Origin: Sipunculus nudus
Lineage: Eukaryota; Annelida; Sipuncula; Golfingiida; Sipunculidae
Assembly (NCBI GenBank): GCA_026874595.1
Contig: JAPPUL010000095.1
Span: forward strand, 1,488,001 to 1,552,000
Length of the DNA: 64,000 bases
Reading direction: 5' to 3'
The notes beneath the pieces are model-generated. The model saw nothing but the letters and a program-made list of their open reading frames with translations. It ran no database searches and was not told the DNA's origin. The first letter of the stretch is position 1. Each line of letters starts with the position of its first letter. Position numbers and translations under genes: made by a program. Positions 57,582-64,000 of the stretch are shown here, one piece after another.

Positions 57582-58142
57582 CTACAATGCTTCAACTTGA
57601 TAAAAATCAAGCTCTATAGGCGTTGAACGCCCAAATATGTCAACCTTAATCCGAACCTTCCCTTTTTCATGATTTATATATTCTATTGCCCCACTGAAAT
57701 TTGCAAATGGACCATCTTTTACACGCACAAGCTCCCCTTCAAGAAATGATATCTTTTGTACGTAAGTTGATGGCGTTTTTATTGCACCCATTCTTTGCAA
57801 GATCTCTTGAGCTTCTTTTTTAGGTATAGGTACAGGCTTTTCTTTGGCTATAGTCCCCACAAAGCCTGTTACACTTTGAAGGCGTATTATAGCATTACAT
57901 ACGCTTTGCCATAGCTCTTGAGAGTCCGGAAGGTCCATCTCAACCAATATATACCCCGGGAAAAACTTCTTCTTTACCTGTTGTTTCTTTCCATTCCTAA
58001 GCTCTACCGTATTCTCTATAGGTATCTTTACTTCACCTATATACTTCCCTACTTCTTGACGTTTTAAATTATGTTCTATGTTTCCGCTTACCTTATTCTC
58101 ATGCCCTGAGTAAACATGTAAGATATACCAATTCTTTGCCAT
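57582..58142 (-). CDS. nusG: Transcription factor NusG
   Basis: 186 aa. N-terminal NGN domain (WYILHVYSGHENKVSGNIEH, PGYILVEMDL, VTGFVGT) and C-terminal KOW domain (EGELVRVKDGPFANFSGAIEYINHEKGKVRI). It tunes elongation and couples to ribosomes or Rho. No domain insertion is seen between NGN and KOW. It is 28 bp after secE. Confidence 0.98.
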   Translation of the reverse strand: MAKNWYILHVYSGHENKVSGNIEHNLKRQEVGKYIGEVKIPIENTVELRNGKKQQVKKKFFPGYILVEMDLPDSQELWQSVCNAIIRLQSVTGFVGTIAKEKPVPIPKKEAQEILQRMGAIKTPSTYVQKISFLEGELVRVKDGPFANFSGAIEYINHEKGKVRIKVDIFGRSTPIELDFYQVEAL

Positions 58143-58170
58143 TATCGCCTATTTTTTTAAAAAATAAAAC

Positions 58171-58425
58171 CTAAAGCCAAAACAAGATAAAACTTGTTAC
58201 GGGCTGAAATAAGTATTCCACTGCCTTGCTAACGCCTATATCAAATACACTAAGTATTAGGGATATTATTATTATTAATGTAATTACCACTATCGTAGAA
58301 TTTACAACCTCCTCCTTTCTTGGCCAGCTTACCTTTTTAAGCTCACCCAAAGACTCCCCCACATACGTTGCCACCTTTCCCTTCTTTTTCCCAGCCTCTT
58401 TTCTTACTGTCTCTTTTTTCTTCAA
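58171..58425 (-). CDS. secE: Preprotein translocase subunit SecE
   Basis: 84 aa. A basic cytoplasmic N-terminus, the conserved amphipathic VGESLGELKKVSWPRKEEVVNST and one transmembrane helix (TIVVITLIIIISLILSVFDI) are typical of single-span SecE. It starts the protein-coding part of the cluster directly after tRNA-Trp. Confidence 0.95.
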   Translation of the reverse strand: MKKKETVRKEAGKKKGKVATYVGESLGELKKVSWPRKEEVVNSTIVVITLIIIISLILSVFDIGVSKAVEYLFQPVTSFILFWL

Positions 58426-58490
58426 TCTATATAACCTATATACCTTATAATAACATCAGCAAAATACTAAAAAAACACTAAGTTATATCT

Positions 58491-58564
58491 CAGGCCTGGC
58501 GGGACTTGAACCCACAACACCTGGTTTTGGAGACCAGTGCTCTACCAAATTGAGCTACAGACCT
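58491..58564 (-). tRNA. tRNA-Trp (anticodon CCA)
   Basis: The minus strand folds as a cloverleaf: acceptor AGGTCTG with CAGGCCT, D-stem GCTC/GAGC, anticodon stem-loop CTGGTCTCCAAAACCAG with CCA, and T-arm GTGGGTTCAAGTCCCGC. The CCA end is not encoded. Its place upstream of secE is common in bacteria. Confidence 0.96.
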
Positions 58565-58631
58565 ATATTCTTAATAGCCAAAGCTAAATATATATATAAA
58601 GCACCTTCTCATTTAAATTTAACATACAGCA

Positions 58632-58704
58632 AGCCCATGACCAGATTTGAACTGGTGACAACTTGCTTACCATGCAAGTGCTCTACCAACTGAGCTACAC
58701 GGGC
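58632..58704 (-). tRNA. tRNA-Thr (anticodon GGT)
   Basis: Acceptor GCCCGTG with CATGGGC (one G-T), D-arm GCTCAGTTGGTAGAGC, anticodon stem CTTGC/GCAAG with loop ATGGTAA (GGT), and T-arm ACCAGTTCAAATCTGGT. CCA is not encoded. It lies 67 bp upstream of tRNA-Trp. In many genomes tuf and rpmG sit between or beside these tRNAs; neither is seen here. Confidence 0.96.
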
Positions 58705-59207
58705 ACTTATTGCAAGTCCAAGATTCTTTAGCAACTAAGAAAATACTTTCTATAAAGTACTGCTATATGTCTATATAAGCTTTATAGTGTCTTAGTTTAG
58801 GATATTTTTATTGTTTTGGACTCTCTCATATTTGAACATCTATGAATAAGAAACGTATAACATTATTTGAATAGGTTCTACAAGATAACTAAAACTTTCT
58901 AAAATAGGAAATGTTTTATTGAAAAATTTGTTTTTTTTTAACAAGTTCTCTAAAATTAAAGATAACCTAACTTATCTTTTGCAGTAGAAATAACTAGCTA
59001 ATTTGTTAAAACCGTATCATATACTATCTAACTTACTATATATATAGTACTATATAATAGTAAAACAAGATATAAGTTATTATTCCAAAGCGTATATTTA
59101 TATATTTCCCATCTTTTTTTACATTGTTTAGTATTTTATTAAATTAATTTAATATAGATCATTTTTAAAGAATATTTAGTTAGTAAAGTATATTTAAGGA
59201 CAGTTAT
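58705..59207. other. Divergent intergenic region, tRNA-rpo cluster versus ribBA
   Basis: About 500 bp, very AT-rich, with no gene. It must hold the promoters of the leftward tRNA/ribosomal cluster and of ribBA, but I see no convincing -35/-10 pair. No FMN riboswitch (RFN element) precedes ribBA. No rpmG-sized frame is present. Confidence 0.6.
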
Positions 59208-60425
59208 ATGAGTTTTGATGTTGGAGCCGGACTTTCTCCTTTGGATGAAGTTATAGAAGATTTTAAGCAAGGGAAGATGGTTATATTAGTAGATAAGGAG
59301 GACAGGGAAAATGAAGGAGACATTGTAATAGCAGCCGAACATTGTACAGCGGACGTTATTAACTTTATGGCAAAGTACGCCCGAGGACTTATCTGCGTTC
59401 CCCTAACTCCCGAACGCCTAACATATTTAGAACTTGACCAAATGGTAAGCCGAAATACAGCCTCCTTTAGTACAGCATTTACAATCTCAGTTGATGCAAA
59501 GGAAGGTACCACAACAGGAATATCAGCAAAAGACAGAGCAAAAACAGTAAAAGACTTAATAGATCCTGCTACACTCCCAAGTAGTTTAGCACGTCCTGGA
59601 CATATATTTCCACTTAAAGCGAAAAAAGGAGGAGTTTTGGTAAGGGCAGGCCAAACGGAAGGCTCTATAGACCTTTGTAATCTTGCAGGGTTATATCCAG
59701 GTTCTGTTATATGTGAGATTATGAACGATGATGGGACAATGGCCCGAATGAGCGATCTTAAGAAGTTTGCTAAGGAACATAATCTTAAGATAGTATCTAT
59801 TGCCCAGATAATAGAATATAGGAGGCAGCGAGAAAAGCTTATCGAGCGTGCAAGCCAGGCAAACTTGCCTACAGTATATGGCGAGTTTAAGATAATAGTA
59901 TACAAAAACGAAATAGATACTAAAGAGCATATAGCACTTGTATACGGTGATATAAAAAGCCGTGAATCTGTTCTTGTTAGGGTACACTCAGAATGTATAA
60001 CAGGTGATGTATTTTCTTCATTACGTTGTGATTGTGGTACTCAGCTTGATATGGCATTGAAGATAATATCTTCTGAGGGAGCAGGGGTCTGTCTTTATAT
60101 GCGTCAGGAGGGACGTGGAATAGGTCTTCATAATAAAATAAAAGCATACGCCTTGCAGGATAAGGGTCTTGATACGGTTGAGGCTAATCGGGAACTTGGT
60201 TTTAGTGAGGACTTAAGGGATTATGGGCTTGGAGCACAGATTTTAAAGGACCTTGGTCTTACAAAAATAAAACTTCTTACAAACAATCCAAAAAAGATAA
60301 TAGCAATAAAAGGCTATCATTTAGATGTGGTAAAGCGGGTGCCGATAGTGGTTGAGGCAAGTAAAGAAAATAAAGCTTATCTTAAAACCAAGCAAAAAAA
60401 GATGGGACATTTCTTTGATTTTTAA
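59208..60425 (+). CDS. ribBA: Bifunctional DHBP synthase / GTP cyclohydrolase II
   Basis: 405 aa. The N-terminal RibB domain (about 1-205: [60 protein letters not shown]) makes dihydroxybutanone phosphate. The C-terminal RibA domain (about 207-400) carries zinc cysteines in [19 protein letters not shown] and [19 protein letters not shown]. Both active sites look intact. The enzyme supplies two steps of riboflavin synthesis. xer follows 26 bp later on the same strand. Confidence 0.97.
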   Translation: MSFDVGAGLSPLDEVIEDFKQGKMVILVDKEDRENEGDIVIAAEHCTADVINFMAKYARGLICVPLTPERLTYLELDQMVSRNTASFSTAFTISVDAKEGTTTGISAKDRAKTVKDLIDPATLPSSLARPGHIFPLKAKKGGVLVRAGQTEGSIDLCNLAGLYPGSVICEIMNDDGTMARMSDLKKFAKEHNLKIVSIAQIIEYRRQREKLIERASQANLPTVYGEFKIIVYKNEIDTKEHIALVYGDIKSRESVLVRVHSECITGDVFSSLRCDCGTQLDMALKIISSEGAGVCLYMRQEGRGIGLHNKIKAYALQDKGLDTVEANRELGFSEDLRDYGLGAQILKDLGLTKIKLLTNNPKKIIAIKGYHLDVVKRVPIVVEASKENKAYLKTKQKKMGHFFDF

Positions 60426-60451
60426 GCCAATAAAGTATAGGTTAAATTGCT

Positions 60452-61426
60452 TTGGCATATAAAGAAGATAGAAAAGAAGATATAAAAGAAGATAGAACAA
60501 GTAACTTAAGAGCTTTTATAAGATATATAAAACTTGAGAAGGGACTTTCTGATAATACGTTAAAAGCTTATAGGAGCGATCTTGAGATATTCTTCTCGTT
60601 TTTGGATAAAGAGGGTACAGATTTTAGTCTAATCTCATCACACGATATAAGCAAATATTTTGTATATCGATTAGGGAAGGATAGGCTTGAGGGCAGGACA
60701 TTATCTCGAATACACTCTAGTTTAAACTTGTTTTATAGCTTTCTAATACTTGAGGAAGTTATAAAAGACAATCCTCTTAAAGGAGTTAGAGCCCAGAGCA
60801 AGCCATTTCGCATGCCATATAGCCTTAAAATAGAGGAAGTTGATAAATTAATAGACTTGCCATCGACATCTACCTATATAGGAATTCGTGATAGGGCGAT
60901 TCTTGAACTTATGTATTCCTGTGGGCTTCGAATAAGCGAGCTTGTAAATTGTAAGGTTAATTCATTTTACTTTGAAGAGGATATGTTACTTGTTGATGGT
61001 AAGGGTGAAAAACAAAGGTTAGTCCCGATATCAAGCCGCGCACGTGATTATATTATAGAATATCTTTTAAATGTACGTCCAAAGTTTCTTAAAATGCAAA
61101 CACATTCATATGTATTTGTGAATGCTAAAAGGGGAGGGCAACTAAGTCGAAAAGGAGTTTGGAAGATAATAAAAGCTTATGCACGTGAACTTGGTCTTGA
61201 GAAGAGTGTAAGTCCTCACACACTAAGACATTCATTTGCAACACACCTTCTTGAGGCCGGAGCTGACCTACGGACTATACAGGAGCTGCTTGGGCATGAA
61301 AGCATAACAACTACAACAGTCTATACGCATGTAAATAGAAAGAATCTGCGGGAGGCACATGCAAAGTATCATCCACTCGGAAGCAATATCAGTATGAAGT
61401 TTATTAGTATGATTTTATTAGTATGA
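60452..61426 (+). CDS. Tyrosine recombinase, XerC/XerD family
   Basis: 324 aa. N-terminal SAM-like DNA-binding domain (about 15-105) and catalytic domain with R160 (CGLRISEL), K184 (VDGKGEKQR), H256 and R259 (SPHTLRHSFATHLLEAG), H282 (LLGHESI) and nucleophile Y291 (TTVYTHV). Chromosome dimer resolution is the likely role, given full-length Xer similarity and no phage context; XerC and XerD cannot be told apart. The start is TTG with a weak ribosome site. The last about ten residues come from a 14-bp duplication (61400-61427) and extend past the usual Xer end. It overlaps convergent aroB by 9 bp. Confidence 0.92.
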   Translation: MAYKEDRKEDIKEDRTSNLRAFIRYIKLEKGLSDNTLKAYRSDLEIFFSFLDKEGTDFSLISSHDISKYFVYRLGKDRLEGRTLSRIHSSLNLFYSFLILEEVIKDNPLKGVRAQSKPFRMPYSLKIEEVDKLIDLPSTSTYIGIRDRAILELMYSCGLRISELVNCKVNSFYFEEDMLLVDGKGEKQRLVPISSRARDYIIEYLLNVRPKFLKMQTHSYVFVNAKRGGQLSRKGVWKIIKAYARELGLEKSVSPHTLRHSFATHLLEAGADLRTIQELLGHESITTTTVYTHVNRKNLREAHAKYHPLGSNISMKFISMILLV

Positions 61427-62533
61427 TTCTTTAATAGCTTGTAAAACGATATCATCACAAACGCTTAAAGAAAAAAGATTAGAATCAAGACAAACCATAG
61501 AACCAATATTTCTTGGCAATGAGTAATGCACTTTATTTTTAAATGTCTTTTTATCAAGGAATGTAGCCTTTAAAATATCCTCAGGTAATAGATTATTTGG
61601 TATGGATATAGGTAAACCAAAGTCCTTTAGAAGCTTTTTAATTCTTTCTAAGTCTTTGTTTTTTAGATAACCCATCTTACTTGAGATAAGAGATTCCACA
61701 ATCATGCCAATTGCAACGCACTCTCCATGCAGCATACCGTAGTCCATAATGCTTTCAATTGCGTGCCCTATGGTATGTCCAAAGTTTAATATCTTTCTAA
61801 TATTACCTTCTTTTTCATCAAGCTGTACAACCTCTCGCTTTATTATGCAATTGCGTTCAATAAGACAAGACAAGATACTTTTATTCTTTGCAAGTATTTT
61901 GTCTTTGTTCTTTTCTATTACCATAAACAGGTTCTTATCTTTGATAATAGCATGTTTAATGACCTCGGCCATGCCGGCCCTAAAGTCTTTATCAGGCAGA
62001 GAATCTAAAGTATTAGGGTCAATTATAACACAAAGAGGTTGATGGAAGGCTCCGATTAAGTTTTTGCCATACTTAGTGTCAATACCGGTTTTGCCACCTA
62101 TGCTGCTATCTATTTGAGCAAGTAAAGAGGTTGGAACTTGAATAAAAGGTATGCCTCGATTAAAAGTAGCAGCTGTAAAGCCCCCAAGGTCGCCGACAAC
62201 GCCGCCTCCCAAAGCAATTATAAAACTATCGCGAGTAAACTTATTTTCGAACATAAAGCTTTCTATTTTGATTTTGGTATTAATATTCTTTTGCTTTTCT
62301 CCGGCCTCAAAATAGAATATCCATGCTGAAAGCCCTTTATTTGCAAGGCTTTGTAACAAGCTCTTACCATATAGGGGAAAAACATTTGAGTCAGTTAAGA
62401 TTAGGATTTTTCTTTCTTTAAGGTTTTGGTTTTGAGAAATAGTATCTGGAATAGTTTCAAAAGCGCCTTGATTGATTAATATTTTATAAGAGAGGTCAAG
62501 TTGTTTTTTAAGGTTTAGATTTACAGTTTTCAA
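61418..62533 (-). CDS. aroB: 3-dehydroquinate synthase
   Basis: 371 aa. It cyclises DAHP to 3-dehydroquinate, step two of the shikimate pathway. Motifs: ALGGGVVGDLGGFTAATFNRGIPFIQVPTSLLAQIDSSIGGKTGID, with metal ligands in KHAIIKD, LNFGHTIGHAIES and HGECVAIGM. The start is TTG 62533 after AAAGGA. Its product feeds AroQ, encoded about 27 kb away. Coding strand is Asn/Ile-heavy, as in other minus-strand genes flanked by plus-strand ones. Confidence 0.96.
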   Translation of the reverse strand: MKTVNLNLKKQLDLSYKILINQGAFETIPDTISQNQNLKERKILILTDSNVFPLYGKSLLQSLANKGLSAWIFYFEAGEKQKNINTKIKIESFMFENKFTRDSFIIALGGGVVGDLGGFTAATFNRGIPFIQVPTSLLAQIDSSIGGKTGIDTKYGKNLIGAFHQPLCVIIDPNTLDSLPDKDFRAGMAEVIKHAIIKDKNLFMVIEKNKDKILAKNKSILSCLIERNCIIKREVVQLDEKEGNIRKILNFGHTIGHAIESIMDYGMLHGECVAIGMIVESLISSKMGYLKNKDLERIKKLLKDFGLPISIPNNLLPEDILKATFLDKKTFKNKVHYSLPRNIGSMVCLDSNLFSLSVCDDIVLQAIKESY

Positions 62534-62652
62534 AAGAGTTATCCTTTATTTTGTAGATTTGCTATTTTGTTATTTTTAAGGATAAATAAAAATATAATTA
62601 TTAAGTTATTAAAAAAAGGGGCTTTATTTATAAAGTAAAATGGAAAAGAAGA

Positions 62653-63234
62653 ATGCTTAAGTTTTTGTTTATTTTGCTATTGGCCTACGCAACTTACCAG
62701 ATATACAAACGGTTTATAAAAGGGGATGGTGGCCCTGGTGAGGACGGGGGTATGTATGTAAGAGCGAAGGAGTTGCTAGAAAAGCTATTTAGAAGGAAGA
62801 GCTATTATACATTAAAAGAGCAAGACATTTTGCAGATAGCCAAAGAAAGGGGAGGAGTTTTGAGTGCATTTTCGCTTGCAATGGAAACAGGCACGGAGGT
62901 AGAGCGGTCGAAGGGGGAGCTTGAAAAGCTAGTGGCAAAGGGCTATGCAGAGCTTAAGCTATCCGATAGGGGACTTTACGTATATGAGTTTAGTAGTTTT
63001 AAAAGTGTTTATGATAATGACCTAATGAAGAAGAAGATACTAGAGTGTGCCCGAGCTTGTGGAGGGCGAGTTAGTGCTTTGGATGTGGCAACGGAAGTAA
63101 ATATATCAGTTGAGCAGTCACAGGATATGTTAGAAGAGCTTGTAATGGGAGGACATGCGAAGTCCGAAGTGGTTTCTTATGGGACGATATATGAGTTTCC
63201 TAGGATAAGGCGTAAGAATGTGTTTGGGTTTTGA
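62653..63234 (+). CDS. Membrane-anchored protein with two winged-helix-like repeats
   Basis: 193 aa. Residues 3-18 form an N-terminal membrane helix. Two internal repeats follow at about 58-113 and 128-182, each an ILQIAKERGGVLSAFSLAMETG / ILECARACGGRVSALDVATEVN-type helix-turn-helix (aligned I-x-x-x-A-x-x-x-G-G-x-[LV]-S-A) and a wing ending YEF. A basic tail follows. The repeats look like MarR/BlaI-type winged helices, so the protein may bind DNA or another protein at the membrane. The family is not named. A Gly-rich linker (GDGGPGEDGG) follows the helix. Confidence 0.7.
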   Translation: MLKFLFILLLAYATYQIYKRFIKGDGGPGEDGGMYVRAKELLEKLFRRKSYYTLKEQDILQIAKERGGVLSAFSLAMETGTEVERSKGELEKLVAKGYAELKLSDRGLYVYEFSSFKSVYDNDLMKKKILECARACGGRVSALDVATEVNISVEQSQDMLEELVMGGHAKSEVVSYGTIYEFPRIRRKNVFGF

Positions 63235-63317
63235 TGCTATTGTTTTTTTTAATGCTATACAAAGTGGGGCGTTGAGGGATATAATTGTTAAATGAAGGAC
63301 AAAAAGGCTTAATATGT

Positions 63318-64000
63318 ATGTATGCCTGTTGTGGGGGAGGGTATGGTTTTGGACATACGAGACGGCTTTTGAACTTGAGCTATAGTTTAAGAGGCTATAG
63401 GATACGTTTTTTTATAAAAGGCTTAATACCTGATTTTGTAAAAGAATTTGGAGTAGAAGGAGGGGATGTAGGGGAGGGTATGGATGTAGAGATAGCAGGG
63501 GTAGAAGGGCTTGATGAGGTAATAGAGTATGTAAATAAAGTCCGTCCATTAGTTTTAATCCACGATGCAAGAGACAGCAAGACCTGGTACATAAAAGAGC
63601 TTATAAAGTGTACAAAAGTAATCACACTAGATGATCATGGAGAAGGTAGCGTATGGGCTTTGGTAAAGATAAATGCGCTTCCTGTAGTTGAGAGGGGGAA
63701 TGAGCTTAGCAGAAGTAACTTTGAGGGGTTTGAGTATATAATTTTAGATGAGCGGATAAAAAGAGAGGGGGATGATAAAGAGGTTTTAGCTAGGGTTAGA
63801 GTAAATGAAGAGGGGAGGGCAGGAGGGGGTGGATATGAGCTACTGATAAGTTTCGGTGGAGAGGATCCATACGGGCTTACAAGATTGTGTTATGATATGT
63901 TAACAAAGGGAAGAGAATCGGGAGCAAAGCCTAAATATAAGTTAAATATAGTGCTTGGTCCTCTATATAAGGGGGAGAATAATTTTGTTAAAGCGGACAA
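63318..64000 (+). CDS. GT-B glycosyltransferase-like protein (partial)
   Basis: The first 227 codons of a gene that runs off the right edge. The start ATG 63318 opens MYACCGGGYGFGHTRRLLNL, the G-x-G-H glycine/His motif of PseG/SpsG-type and MurG-like GT-B enzymes, in which the His assists sugar-nucleotide chemistry. Downstream are VRPLVLIHDARDSKTWYIKEL, TLDDHGEGS and LLISFGGEDPYGLTRL, the last a family-like GGxDP segment. It would act on nucleotide-linked sugars for surface polysaccharide or a nonulosonic acid. The remaining C-terminal part lies outside the window. AAGG lies about 9 nt upstream of the ATG. Confidence 0.8.
   Translation, partial: MYACCGGGYGFGHTRRLLNLSYSLRGYRIRFFIKGLIPDFVKEFGVEGGDVGEGMDVEIAGVEGLDEVIEYVNKVRPLVLIHDARDSKTWYIKELIKCTKVITLDDHGEGSVWALVKINALPVVERGNELSRSNFEGFEYIILDERIKREGDDKEVLARVRVNEEGRAGGGGYELLISFGGEDPYGLTRLCYDMLTKGRESGAKPKYKLNIVLGPLYKGENNFVKAD

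Noticed and set aside
58705-59207. FMN riboswitch before ribBA
   Set aside because: None of the conserved RFN segments (AGGG, GGNGGU, CCNNNGC-like) is present.
60452-61426. Xer gene as part of a mobile element or integron
   Set aside because: It is flanked by ribBA and aroB, has no cargo, attachment repeats or tRNA target, and full-length similarity to housekeeping XerC/D.

Overview
The window is an AT-rich stretch of bacterial chromosome with no phage, insertion sequence or CRISPR array. Its left edge cuts through a minus-strand gene that reads clearly as dsrA, the alpha subunit of dissimilatory sulfite reductase, with both siroheme/[4Fe-4S] cysteine pairs visible. With a pentaheme c-type cytochrome, a TauE/SafE-type anion transporter, a K+-dependent membrane pyrophosphatase, many lipoproteins and a BamD-like protein, this suggests an anaerobic, sulfite- or sulfate-respiring diderm. 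A two-CNB protein with a central TPR-like region, a CheX-PilZ fusion and the RpoB N-terminus recall Spirochaetota, but the phylum cannot be fixed by eye.

Layout: 1-3.1 kb holds dsrA (partial), a frameshifted zinc alcohol dehydrogenase and a frameshifted tag glycosylase; all the indels are homopolymer or single-base events. 3.2-7.6 kb is a stress block (two Hsp20 genes behind a sigma-54-like site, then htpG) followed by ddl. 7.6-13.6 kb is accessory: one unknown gene and three tandem GLUG-repeat lipoproteins. 13.7-23 kb holds carB, cinA, an ArsS-like radical SAM gene, a lipoprotein-plus-pentaheme-cytochrome pair and mnmA. 23.3-31.4 kb holds glnE (N-terminal domain degenerate), the CheX-PilZ fusion, leuA behind a structured leader with a leader peptide, and a B12/radical SAM protein. 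31.6-38.8 kb holds the transporter and its small partner (joined by a 16-bp tandem array), gph, a BamD-like lipoprotein, aroQ, efp, a BCCP-like gene lacking the biotinyl lysine, accC and a histone-deacetylase-like gene. 39-47.5 kb holds a secreted unknown, a small zinc-ribbon protein, a ctp protease, a class V aminotransferase, the dual CNB regulator, hppA and cheW. 47.5-58.7 kb is the minus-strand cluster tRNA-Thr, tRNA-Trp, secE, nusG, rplK, rplA, rplJ, rplL, rpoB, rpoC. 59.2-64 kb holds ribBA, a Xer recombinase, aroB, a membrane-anchored winged-helix-repeat protein and a glycosyltransferase cut by the right edge.

Most genes are core housekeeping. The most unusual items are: the accB-like protein next to accC with Asn where the biotin-bearing Lys should be (comparable to plant BADC proteins); GlnE whose N-terminal adenylyl-removing domain has lost its catalytic Asp pattern; the leuA leader; the tenfold 16-bp array that carries a Shine-Dalgarno core in every unit; and the GLUG lipoprotein cluster. 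Short tandem duplications of 11-16 bp recur at gene ends and starts across the whole window.
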